From positions 1-5,239 of the forward strand of contig JAHFQD010000155.1 of the NCBI GenBank assembly GCA_023266455.1: a stretch of 5,239 bases of DNA, in the 5' to 3' direction. Positions 1-5,239 of this stretch are shown here, piece by piece. This stretch comes from Candidatus Muproteobacteria bacterium (lineage in GTDB: Bacteria; Pseudomonadota; Gammaproteobacteria; Acidiferrobacterales; Sulfurifustaceae). Every line of letters starts with the position of its first letter. Positions within the stretch are counted from its first letter, which is position 1. A model generated the notes under the pieces. The model had not been told where the DNA came from and ran no database searches. It worked only from the letters and a program-made list of their open reading frames with translations. The position numbers and the translations under genes are program-made.

Positions 1-147
1 GTCGAACAGCTTCGTACCGAGCTCTTGTTCCAACGCGGCGATGCGTTTGCTGATGGCGGGCTGGGTGAGATAGATACGTTCAGCAGCACGCGAAAAAGAG
101 CCGGTATCGGCGACGGCGAGGAAGGCTTGTAGGGCAGGGATATCCAT
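1..147 (-). CDS. LysR-family transcriptional regulator, N-terminal part (runs off the left edge)
   Basis: Reading the minus strand from the ATG at 147 gives 49 codons, beginning MDIPALQAFLAVADTGSFSR and continuing without a stop to the window edge. This is the N-terminal winged helix-turn-helix of LysR regulators: AFLAVADTGSFSRAA at about residues 8-22, then the recognition-helix signature LTQPAISKRIAALEQ at 27-41 and ELGTKLF at 42-48. The effector-binding domain lies outside the window. The gene is divergent from leuC with a 125-base gap, the classic LysR arrangement, and a LysR gene beside leuC is known from pseudomonads. I infer, but cannot show, that it controls the leu genes, perhaps in response to a pathway intermediate. 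No strong Shine-Dalgarno sequence precedes the start, but the protein match from residue 1 fixes it well. The family call is secure; the target and ligand are unknown. Confidence 0.93.
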   Translation of the reverse strand, partial: MDIPALQAFLAVADTGSFSRAAERIYLTQPAISKRIAALEQELGTKLFD

Positions 148-182
148 AACTTTAAAGAATAGAATGTATGTAAAAGATGAAT

Positions 183-210
183 TTGAGTTATTTCTCGCCC
201 AATGTAAAGT
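183..210 (+). promoter_or_regulatory. Possible sigma70-type promoter for leuC
   Basis: TTGAGT (183-188) and TAAAGT (205-210) are separated by 16 bases, and each matches its consensus box at 4 of 6 positions. Transcription would begin near 217, leaving a leader of about 55 bases before the leuC start. The weak boxes suit an activator-dependent promoter, which fits a divergent LysR gene. The boxes were picked by eye, and AT-rich sequence gives such matches by chance. Confidence 0.35.
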
Positions 211-256
211 GAGTCGTGACCGGCCTTCTGGCTTTCGTTTTTTCGGGAGCGGGCGG

Positions 257-264
257 GGTGAGGA
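257..264 (+). promoter_or_regulatory. Ribosome binding site that fixes the leuC start
   Basis: GGTGAGGA lies 8 bases before the ATG at 273. It supports that ATG over the in-frame GTG at 216, which would add 19 residues with no counterpart in the LeuC family. Confidence 0.75.
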
Positions 265-272
265 TTTCAGCG

Positions 273-1706
273 ATGGCGGCAAGAACACTTTACGACAAGC
301 TTTGGGATGCGCACGTCGTGCGGCAAAACGACGACGGCACCTGTCTCCTCTATATCGATCGGCATCTCGTGCACGAGGTGACGAGTCCGCAGGCGTTCGA
401 AGGACTCCGACTCGCTGGGCGTAAGCCGTGGCGTGTCGATGCCAATCTTGCAACGGCGGATCACAATGTTCCAACTACCGATCGTTCGCTCGGCATCGTC
501 GATCCGATCTCGCGTTTACAGGTGGAGACGCTCGATCAGAATTGCCGCGATTACAACATCGTCGAGTTTGGCATGCGCGACGATCGCCAGGGCATCGTGC
601 ATGTCATCGGTCCGGAGCAGGGCGCGACCTTGCCAGGTATGACGGTTGTTTGCGGTGACTCGCATACGTCCACGCACGGCGCCTTCGGCACCTTGGCCTT
701 CGGCATCGGCACGTCTGAAGTCGAACACGTACTCGCGACGCAGTGTTTGATCCAGAAAAAATCTAAGAATTTGCGCGTGCGCGTCGATGGCGCGGTCGGG
801 TCCGGCGTAACCGCGAAGGACATCGTGCTCGCCATCATCGGCCGCATCGGCACAGCCGGCGGGACCGGTTACGCCATCGAGTTCGCGGGTAGTGCGATCG
901 AAGCATTGTCGGTCGAAGGTCGCATGACCGTGTGCAACATGGCGATCGAAGCTGGCGCGCGCGCCGGCATGATCGCCGCTGACGAAAAGACCACCGAATA
1001 TTTTCGTGGTCGCCCGTATGCGCCGAAGGGCGCGTTGTGGGACCAGGCCGCGCGCGCGTGGCGCGAATTGAAAAGCGACAACGACGCGAAGTTCGATCAC
1101 GAAGTCGTATTGAACGCTGCCGACATTCGACCGCAGGTGACATGGGGCACGTCGCCGGAGATGGTGGTGCCGGTGGACGCGGTCGTACCCGATCCGGAAA
1201 AAGAAACGGACCCGGTGAAGCGCGTCGGTATGCAAAGCGCGCTCAAGTACATGGCGCTGCAGCCGGGTACACCGATCCGCGACATCGCGCTCGATAAAAT
1301 TTTCATCGGCTCTTGCACCAACTCCCGCATCGAAGATTTACGTGCTGCCGCGGCGGTGGTGAAGGGCAAGCATGTCGCGAAGAACATCAAGCTCGCGCTT
1401 GTCGTGCCGGGTTCCGGTTTGGTGAAACGCCAAGCGGAACAAGAAGGATTAGATCGCGTTTTCAAAGACGCCGGTTTCGAATGGCGCGAGCCCGGTTGTT
1501 CGATGTGCTTGGCGATGAACGCCGATCGTCTCGAACCGGGCGAACGTTGCGCGTCGACGTCGAATCGCAATTTTGAAGGTCGCCAAGGCGCGGGTGGTCG
1601 CACGCATTTGGTGTCGCCGGCGATGGCGGCCGCCGCGGCCATCGCGGGGCATTTTGTCGATATAAGGGAAATCAATGTCGAACGCGCGCACGGGGACGAC
1701 AGATGA
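273..1706 (+). CDS. leuC: 3-isopropylmalate dehydratase, large subunit
   Basis: LeuC carries the [4Fe-4S] active site of isopropylmalate isomerase, a cytosolic LeuC-LeuD enzyme that converts 2-isopropylmalate to 3-isopropylmalate in leucine synthesis. The 477-residue product aligns closely with E. coli LeuC (466 residues) from [16 protein letters not shown] onward. Family motifs include [43 protein letters not shown] and [16 protein letters not shown]. The three cluster cysteines are visible: C348 in [12 protein letters not shown], and C409 and C412 in [10 protein letters not shown]. The ATG at 273 is chosen because it begins the conserved N-terminus and has a good ribosome binding site. The usual end, DIREI, is reached at residue 467, and a 10-residue tail ([10 protein letters not shown]) follows. 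That tail carries leuC into a 4-base ATGA overlap with the globin gene. No key residue is missing. Confidence 0.98.
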   Translation: MAARTLYDKLWDAHVVRQNDDGTCLLYIDRHLVHEVTSPQAFEGLRLAGRKPWRVDANLATADHNVPTTDRSLGIVDPISRLQVETLDQNCRDYNIVEFGMRDDRQGIVHVIGPEQGATLPGMTVVCGDSHTSTHGAFGTLAFGIGTSEVEHVLATQCLIQKKSKNLRVRVDGAVGSGVTAKDIVLAIIGRIGTAGGTGYAIEFAGSAIEALSVEGRMTVCNMAIEAGARAGMIAADEKTTEYFRGRPYAPKGALWDQAARAWRELKSDNDAKFDHEVVLNAADIRPQVTWGTSPEMVVPVDAVVPDPEKETDPVKRVGMQSALKYMALQPGTPIRDIALDKIFIGSCTNSRIEDLRAAAAVVKGKHVAKNIKLALVVPGSGLVKRQAEQEGLDRVFKDAGFEWREPGCSMCLAMNADRLEPGERCASTSNRNFEGRQGAGGRTHLVSPAMAAAAAIAGHFVDIREINVERAHGDDR

Positions 1707-2182
1707 CGCAGGATGCCGTCCCAACGTTGTACGAATGGATCGGCGGCCGCGAACGCCTTGAGATGCTTTTCATGAAGTTTTATGAGCGTGTGGGCGGCGA
1801 TGCCATCCTGGCGCCTGTTTTCGCCGGCATGCCGGCGGATCATTTTAAAACAGTGGCGCACTTCGTCGCGGAGGTGCTGGGTGGCCCAGCGCTTTATTCC
1901 GGCGATGCAAAACATAGTCATTCCAGTATGGTCGCCAAACATCTCGGCAGGAAGCTTACCGAGCGGCAGCGGAAACGTTGGATCGAGTTGCTGTTGGATA
2001 CGGCGGACCAAATTGGATTGCCCGACGACCCCGAGTTTCGTTCCACGTTGGTTGGTTATTTGGAATGGGGATCGCGAATCGCGATGTTAAATTCCAGCGC
2101 CGTTGAAAATCCAATCGACGAAAAAACGCCAATGCCGAAATGGGGTTGGGGAGAAGTGAAAGGACCTTATCGACCGAGCTGA
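1703..2182 (+). CDS. Group II truncated hemoglobin (trHbO-like)
   Basis: This encodes a 159-residue heme protein of the 2-over-2 globin fold, expected to be cytosolic and to bind O2 or NO. Landmarks match group II truncated globins such as mycobacterial trHbO. They are TLYEWIGG at 8-15, FY with Tyr27 at B10, PVF with Phe40 at CD1, GGPALYS at 60-66, KHL with His80 as the proximal F8 ligand, RW with Trp93 at G8 (the group II hallmark), and [13 protein letters not shown] at 119-131. A Trp/Gly/Pro-rich tail, [17 protein letters not shown], ends the protein. It starts inside the leuC stop (ATGA overlap), with GGGGA (1692-1696) 6 bases upstream, so translation is probably coupled to leuC. The leuD start lies 19 bases beyond its stop. 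Position assignments come from alignment by eye. Family: secure. Physiological role: unknown; protection of the LeuCD iron-sulfur cluster is only an inference. Confidence 0.94.
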   Translation: MTQDAVPTLYEWIGGRERLEMLFMKFYERVGGDAILAPVFAGMPADHFKTVAHFVAEVLGGPALYSGDAKHSHSSMVAKHLGRKLTERQRKRWIELLLDTADQIGLPDDPEFRSTLVGYLEWGSRIAMLNSSAVENPIDEKTPMPKWGWGEVKGPYRPS

Positions 2183-2188
2183 CTCGGT

Positions 2189-2193
2189 GGAGA
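2189..2193 (+). promoter_or_regulatory. Ribosome binding site that fixes the leuD start
   Basis: GGAGA sits 8 bases before the ATG at 2202. It rules out the in-frame GTG at 2187, which would overlap the ribosome binding site and add five residues absent from the LeuD family. Confidence 0.75.
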
Positions 2194-2201
2194 CGTTATC
2201 T

Positions 2202-2840
2202 ATGCAGAAATTTGAAAAATTAACTGGATTGGTCGCGCCGCTCGATCGACCGAACGTCGACACCGACGCGATCATCCCGAAACAATATTTGAAATCCATT
2301 AAGCGCACCGGTTTCGGTCCGACCTTGTTCGACGGTTGGCGTTATCTCGACGCGGGCGAACCGGGCATGGACCACAGCAAGCGGCGCGTGAATCCGGATT
2401 TCATTTTGAATCAACCACGCTACCAAGGCACGCAGATTTTGCTCGCGCGCGACAACTTCGGTTGCGGCAGTTCGCGCGAACACGCACCGTGGGCGCTGCT
2501 TGATTACGGTTTTCGCGTTATCCTCGCGCCGAGCTATGCCGATATTTTTTACAACAACAGTTTTAAGAATGGCTTGTTGCCGATCGTGATTGAGCGCGAC
2601 GCGCTCGATCGTGTGTTCCGCGAAACTTCTGCGACCCCCGGTTACAAGCTGACGGTCGATCTCGCTGCGCAAACCGTAACGACGCCGGACAACACCGTTT
2701 TCCGTTTCGACATCGATGCGTTCCGCAAACATTGTTTGTTGAACGGTCTCGACGAGATCGGTTTGACATTAGCGCGCGTCGACGACATTCGCGCGTACGA
2801 AACGCGGCGCAAACAAGAAGCGCCTTGGTTATTTTCATAA
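2202..2840 (+). CDS. leuD: 3-isopropylmalate dehydratase, small subunit
   Basis: LeuD is the swivel-domain partner of LeuC; together they isomerise 2-isopropylmalate to 3-isopropylmalate. The product is 212 residues, close to the proteobacterial norm of roughly 200-216. It matches E. coli LeuD throughout: [23 protein letters not shown] at 8-30, the substrate-recognition stretch KRTGFG at 34-39, [20 protein letters not shown] from residue 84 with the conserved Ser and Arg, then [19 protein letters not shown] and the C-terminal [18 protein letters not shown]. It is unusual only in being separated from leuC by the globin gene. A 22-base spacer leads to leuB. The distances suggest one transcript from leuC through leuB. 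No truncation or frameshift is seen. Confidence 0.98.
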   Translation: MQKFEKLTGLVAPLDRPNVDTDAIIPKQYLKSIKRTGFGPTLFDGWRYLDAGEPGMDHSKRRVNPDFILNQPRYQGTQILLARDNFGCGSSREHAPWALLDYGFRVILAPSYADIFYNNSFKNGLLPIVIERDALDRVFRETSATPGYKLTVDLAAQTVTTPDNTVFRFDIDAFRKHCLLNGLDEIGLTLARVDDIRAYETRRKQEAPWLFS

Positions 2841-2862
2841 ATCTTTAACGCTAGATTCATCT

Positions 2863-3936
2863 ATGACAAAGAAAATCGCAGTACTACCGGGTGACGGTAT
2901 CGGCCCGGAAGTGGTCGCCGAAGCGGTAAAAGTGCTGGAACGCCTGCGGCGCGAATTCGGATTGAAAATCGAGCTGGAAACGGCGCCCGTTGGCGGCGCG
3001 GCTTACGATCTGCACAAGCATCCACTGCCCGACGCCACGTTGAAACTGGCGAAGCAGGCGGACGCAGTGCTGCTCGGCGCCGTCGGCGGCTTGAAGTACG
3101 ACACGCTGCCGCGCGACGTGCGACCGGAAAAAGCGCTGCTCGGTTTGCGCGCGGAGCTGAAACTCTTCGCCAATCTGCGGCCGGCGATTTTGTATCCGCA
3201 ACTCGCCGCGGCATCGTCACTAAAACCGGAAATCGTCGCGGGATTGGATATTTTGATCGTGCGCGAACTCACTGGCGATATTTATTTCGGCGAACCGCGC
3301 GGCGTACGCACCTTGGCCAACGGCGAGCGCCAAGGGTTCAACACCATGATTTATGCCGAGCACGAAGTTGAACGTGTGGCGCGTGTGGCGTTCGACGCCG
3401 CGCGTAAGCGCGGCAAGAAATTATGTTCGGTTGAGAAAGCCAACGTGCTGGAAGTTTCCGGCCTGTGGCGCGAAGTCGTCGAGCGCGTGGCGAAAGAGTA
3501 TGCCGACGTCGCGTTGTCGCACATGTACGTCGACAACGCCGCTATGCAATTGGTACGCGCGCCGAAACAGTTCGACGTCATCGTTACCGGCAATATCTTC
3601 GGCGACATTTTATCCGACGAAGCCGCGATGTTGACCGGCTCCATCGGCATGTTGCCGTCGGCATCGCTCGATTCGAACAGCAAAGGTATGTACGAACCGA
3701 TTCACGGCTCGGCGCCGGATATCGCGGGCAAAGGCATCGCCAATCCGTTGGCGACGATTTTGTCGGTGGCCATGATGCTGCGTTACACGCTCGGTGCGCC
3801 GGTGCTGGCGGAACGGATCGAGAAAGGGGTATCGACGGTACTCGATCAAGGCGTGCGCACCAGCGACATTTACACCGACGGCACAAAGAAAGTCGGCACG
3901 ACGCAAATGGGCGACGCGGTTGTTGCGGCAATGTGA
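2863..3936 (+). CDS. leuB: 3-isopropylmalate dehydrogenase
   Basis: LeuB oxidatively decarboxylates 3-isopropylmalate with NAD+, giving 2-oxoisocaproate in the third leucine-specific step. It works in the cytosol as a metal-dependent dimer. The 357-residue product has the family's usual length. Motifs are GDGIGPEVV at 10-18, LLGAVGG at 70-76, [22 protein letters not shown] from residue 87, [14 protein letters not shown] at 134-147, and [27 protein letters not shown] from 243. Substrate and metal residues inferred from the Thermus enzyme are present: R96, R106, R134, Y141, K192, D224, D248 and D252. [20 protein letters not shown] forms the coenzyme-binding region. Isocitrate and tartrate dehydrogenases are relatives, but the leuCD neighbours and the [10 protein letters not shown] motif settle the call. 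The ATG at 2863 lacks an obvious Shine-Dalgarno sequence. The stop is at 3936, and a REP-like hairpin follows. Confidence 0.98.
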   Translation: MTKKIAVLPGDGIGPEVVAEAVKVLERLRREFGLKIELETAPVGGAAYDLHKHPLPDATLKLAKQADAVLLGAVGGLKYDTLPRDVRPEKALLGLRAELKLFANLRPAILYPQLAAASSLKPEIVAGLDILIVRELTGDIYFGEPRGVRTLANGERQGFNTMIYAEHEVERVARVAFDAARKRGKKLCSVEKANVLEVSGLWREVVERVAKEYADVALSHMYVDNAAMQLVRAPKQFDVIVTGNIFGDILSDEAAMLTGSIGMLPSASLDSNSKGMYEPIHGSAPDIAGKGIANPLATILSVAMMLRYTLGAPVLAERIEKGVSTVLDQGVRTSDIYTDGTKKVGTTQMGDAVVAAM

Positions 3937-3960
3937 GCAAGCCGCATCAGCGAACATAAT

Positions 3961-3995
3961 TTCCCTCTCCCTTCGGGAGAGGGAAAGGGTGAGGG
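3961..3995. repeat. REP-like palindromic element between leuB and asd
   Basis: TTCCCTCTCCC (3961-3971) and GGGAGAGGGAA (3975-3985) form a perfect 11-bp hairpin around a TTC loop. AAGGGTGAGGG follows immediately. GGGTGAGGG (3987-3995) differs from the hairpin arm GGGAGAGGG at one base, so it could pair with the same C-rich arm. From memory, this CCCTCTCCC-loop-GGGAGAGGG plus GGGTGAGGG pattern occurs as a dispersed repeat in many proteobacteria; only one copy is in this window. It lies in the 105-base leuB-asd gap and could end or attenuate transcription or stabilise the leu mRNA. No U-run follows, so it is not a textbook Rho-independent terminator. Confidence 0.65.
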
Positions 3996-4028
3996 ACGCG
4001 AATGTTCTCCCCGTACTTTAATAGAGTC

Positions 4029-4033
4029 GGAGA
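4029..4033 (+). promoter_or_regulatory. Ribosome binding site of asd
   Basis: GGAGA lies 8 bases before the ATG at 4042 and 11 before a second ATG at 4045. The spacing favours the first and equals that seen at leuD. Confidence 0.7.
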
Positions 4034-4041
4034 TTTAGACA

Positions 4042-5154
4042 ATGATGCGAGTAGGATTAGTCGGTTGGCGTGGTATGGTCGGCTCGGTGTTGATGGGCCG
4101 CATGCAAGCGGAACGGGATTTCGATTTGATCGAGCCCACGTTTTTCACCACGTCGCAAGTCGGCGGCAAAGGGCCGTCGATTGGCAAAGACGTGCCGCCG
4201 TTGAAAGACGCGAAGAACGTCGACGAACTCAAGTCGATGGAAGCGATTATTTCCTGCCAAGGCGGCGACTACACGACCGAGGTCTACGCCAAGTTGCACG
4301 CCGCCGGTTGGAAGGGTTATTGGATCGACGCCGCGTCGACGCTGCGCATGGTCGACGACGCTGTGATTATTCTCGATCCGGTGAACCTCGACGGCATCAA
4401 AACCGCACTCAAGAGCGGCGTGAAAAATTACGTCGGCGGTAACTGCACTGTGTCGCTGATGCTGATCGCGCTCGGTGGTTTGTTTAAGCATAACCTCGTC
4501 GAATGGATGACCTCGATGACGTATCAAGCCGCCTCCGGCGCCGGTGCGCAGAACATGCGCGAGCTGTTGCAGCAAATGGGCGAAGTCCATTTGGCAGCGA
4601 AGAATCTGCTGGACGATCCGAGCTCGGCCATCCTCGACATCGACCGCGAAGTTGCCGGTACCTTGCGCGATGAAAGTTTTCCCACAGCGCAGTTCGGTGT
4701 GCCGCTCGCGGGCAGTTTGATTCCGTGGATTGATAAAGATATCGGCAACGGTCAGAGCCGTGAAGAATGGAAAGGAATGGCCGAGACCAACAAGATTCTC
4801 GGACGCGTTAAGAATCCGATCGCGATCGACGGCATTTGCGTACGCATTGGCGCCATGCGTTGTCACAGTCAGGCACTTACCATCAAACTCACCAAGAACG
4901 TGCCGTTGGACGAGATCGAAGGAATGCTGGCGTCCGCGAATCAATGGGCCAAAGTAATTCCGAATAAGCGCGATATTACGATCAAGGAACTCACACCCGC
5001 CGCGGTCACGGGAACCCTGGACTGTCCCGTGGGACGACTGCGCAAATTGCCTATGGGCGGCGAGTATCTTTCGGCATTTACCGTCGGCGATCAGTTGTTG
5101 TGGGGTGCGGCGGAACCGTTGCGAAGAATGTTGCGCATCTTGTTAGACAAATAA
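4042..5154 (+). CDS. asd: Aspartate-semialdehyde dehydrogenase
   Basis: Asd reduces L-aspartyl-4-phosphate with NADPH to aspartate semialdehyde. This is the branch point towards lysine, diaminopimelate (peptidoglycan), threonine and methionine. The 370-residue product follows the E. coli-type enzyme closely end to end. The NADP-binding motif [17 protein letters not shown] is at 5-21. The catalytic nucleophile is C135 in GGNCTVSLM, with Q162 in TYQAASG, R268 in CVRIGAMRC and the acid-base residue H275 in [21 protein letters not shown] and [19 protein letters not shown] complete the match. It is the form found in gammaproteobacteria rather than the shorter Gram-positive type. The 105-base gap and hairpin before it mean it may be transcribed partly on its own, although I found no convincing promoter there. 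In pseudomonads asd also follows leuB and is usually followed by fimV. Confidence 0.98.
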   Translation: MMRVGLVGWRGMVGSVLMGRMQAERDFDLIEPTFFTTSQVGGKGPSIGKDVPPLKDAKNVDELKSMEAIISCQGGDYTTEVYAKLHAAGWKGYWIDAASTLRMVDDAVIILDPVNLDGIKTALKSGVKNYVGGNCTVSLMLIALGGLFKHNLVEWMTSMTYQAASGAGAQNMRELLQQMGEVHLAAKNLLDDPSSAILDIDREVAGTLRDESFPTAQFGVPLAGSLIPWIDKDIGNGQSREEWKGMAETNKILGRVKNPIAIDGICVRIGAMRCHSQALTIKLTKNVPLDEIEGMLASANQWAKVIPNKRDITIKELTPAAVTGTLDCPVGRLRKLPMGGEYLSAFTVGDQLLWGAAEPLRRMLRILLDK

Positions 5155-5161
5155 CCGATAC

Positions 5162-5192
5162 GCCTGGTTGGCTTGATGAAATCCAACCAGGC
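5162..5192. terminator. Perfect hairpin after asd, possible terminator without a U-run
   Basis: GCCTGGTTGG (5162-5171) and CCAACCAGGC (5183-5192) pair over 10 bp with an 11-base loop, starting 8 bases after the asd stop. The stem is GC-rich, as in intrinsic terminators, but AACTATAAG follows instead of a U-run, and no T-run flanks it on the minus strand. It may act in a Rho-dependent or mRNA-stabilising way. Its loop also contains the -35 box of a predicted promoter. Confidence 0.55.
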
Positions 5193-5201
5193 AACTATAA
5201 G
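5173..5201 (+). promoter_or_regulatory. Sigma70-like promoter for the next gene downstream
   Basis: TTGATG (5173-5178; 4 of 6 consensus bases) and TATAAG (5196-5201; 5 of 6) are spaced by the optimal 17 bases. This is the best promoter match found by eye in the window. Transcription would start near 5208 and read out of the right edge. The target gene is not in the window; fimV is a guess from gene order in related bacteria. Confidence 0.55.
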
Positions 5202-5221
5202 TGGCTAAAGGGGTAGTCACT
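5200..5221. repeat. Inverted repeat over the predicted downstream transcription start
   Basis: AGTGGCTA (5200-5207) and TAGTCACT (5214-5221) are inverted repeats matching at 7 of 8 positions, separated by AAGGGG. In RNA the mismatch becomes a G-U pair, so the arms can form a hairpin. The repeat touches the last base of the -10 box and covers the expected start site, a typical place for a repressor operator. The rest of the end region (5222-5239) shows no recognisable gene. Confidence 0.4.
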
Positions 5222-5239
5222 CCCTGTGGTTTGGCAACT

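Larger units (their letters stand above)
148..272. promoter_or_regulatory. Divergent LysR/leuC control region
   Basis: This AT-rich spacer separates the divergent regulator and leuC and must hold both promoters. LysR proteins usually bind imperfect dyads containing T-N11-A. A candidate is T189-N11-A201, set within ATT (190-192) and AAT (201-203). A wider inverted repeat, ATAACT (146-151) with AGTTAT (186-191), reaches into the regulator's start codon. Neither is strong enough alone to call an operator. The 3' part, 221-250, is rich in G, C and T and can form small hairpins in the leuC leader. Confidence 0.6.

Noticed and set aside
216..272. In-frame GTG extension of leuC adding 19 residues with a hydrophobic stretch ([14 protein letters not shown]), resembling a signal sequence or leader peptide
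   Set aside because: LeuC is cytosolic and its conserved N-terminus begins at the ATG at 273, which has a well-spaced ribosome binding site. The GTG has no clear site, and two Leu codons are too few for an attenuator peptide.
164..424. 86-codon plus-strand open frame overlapping the leuC start
   Set aside because: It lies out of frame over well-conserved LeuC sequence, and its Arg/Ser/Ala-rich translation resembles no family.
516..1235. Minus-strand open frame of 239 codons antisense to leuC
   Set aside because: It is a codon-bias shadow of leuC with no domain, and no plausible promoter or ribosome binding site was noticed.
1675..1761. 28-codon open frame with a good ribosome binding site (AAGGGA) across the leuC-globin junction
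   Set aside because: The peptide is Arg-rich and low in information, and it overlaps two real genes out of frame. I kept only the idea that the site may be a relic start.
1097..2011. Long minus-strand open frame of 304 codons antisense to leuC and the globin gene
   Set aside because: Its composition follows from the GC-rich codons of the genes opposite. It has no recognisable domain, and both sense genes are clearly real.
4002..4442. 146-codon plus-strand open frame overlapping the start of asd
   Set aside because: It lies out of frame with Asd and its Arg-rich translation is typical of a shifted GC-rich gene.
4057..4944. Minus-strand open frame of 295 codons antisense to asd
   Set aside because: It is the complement of conserved Asd codons, with a His/Arg/Val-rich translation and no family motif.
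5200..5225. Pseudoknot or riboswitch after asd
   Set aside because: The two possible stems leave no bases to bridge the first stem, so a pseudoknot is sterically unlikely. The sequence matches no riboswitch consensus I know, including c-di-GMP-I and preQ1-I.

Overview
The window looks like core metabolic chromosome from a gammaproteobacterium. The evidence is an enterobacterial-type aspartate semialdehyde dehydrogenase placed directly after a leu cluster, a LysR regulator divergent from leuC, and E. coli-like LeuC, LeuD, LeuB and Asd sequences. The order (LysR <- | -> leuC - x - leuD - leuB - asd) resembles the pseudomonad-type arrangement, in which asd is usually followed by fimV and truA. 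I cannot assign an order or genus. No transposase, tRNA, rRNA or CRISPR array is visible.

Layout. Bases 1-147 (minus strand) hold the first 49 codons of a LysR-family regulator that runs off the left edge. A 125-base divergent control region follows (148-272). Then come five plus-strand genes. They are leuC (273-1706), a group II truncated hemoglobin overlapping it by 4 bases (1703-2182), leuD (2202-2840), leuB (2863-3936), and asd (4042-5154) after a 105-base gap that carries a REP-like hairpin. The last 85 bases contain a perfect 10-bp hairpin, a good sigma70-like promoter whose -35 box lies in the hairpin loop, and an inverted repeat over the predicted transcription start. The next gene lies outside the window.

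How the genes work together. LeuC and LeuD form isopropylmalate isomerase, and LeuB oxidises 3-isopropylmalate, so leucine steps 2 and 3 are complete here. leuA (step 1) is absent from the window. Asd makes aspartate semialdehyde for lysine, diaminopimelate, threonine and methionine. The divergent LysR protein is the obvious candidate regulator of the leu genes.

The one clearly unexpected feature is the heme globin gene lodged between the two subunit genes of an oxygen- and NO-sensitive [4Fe-4S] enzyme, with its start codon fused to the leuC stop (ATGA). Its heme-pocket residues look intact. A role in protecting or sensing for isopropylmalate isomerase is an attractive but unproven inference. 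Apart from this, the genes are ordinary and intact.
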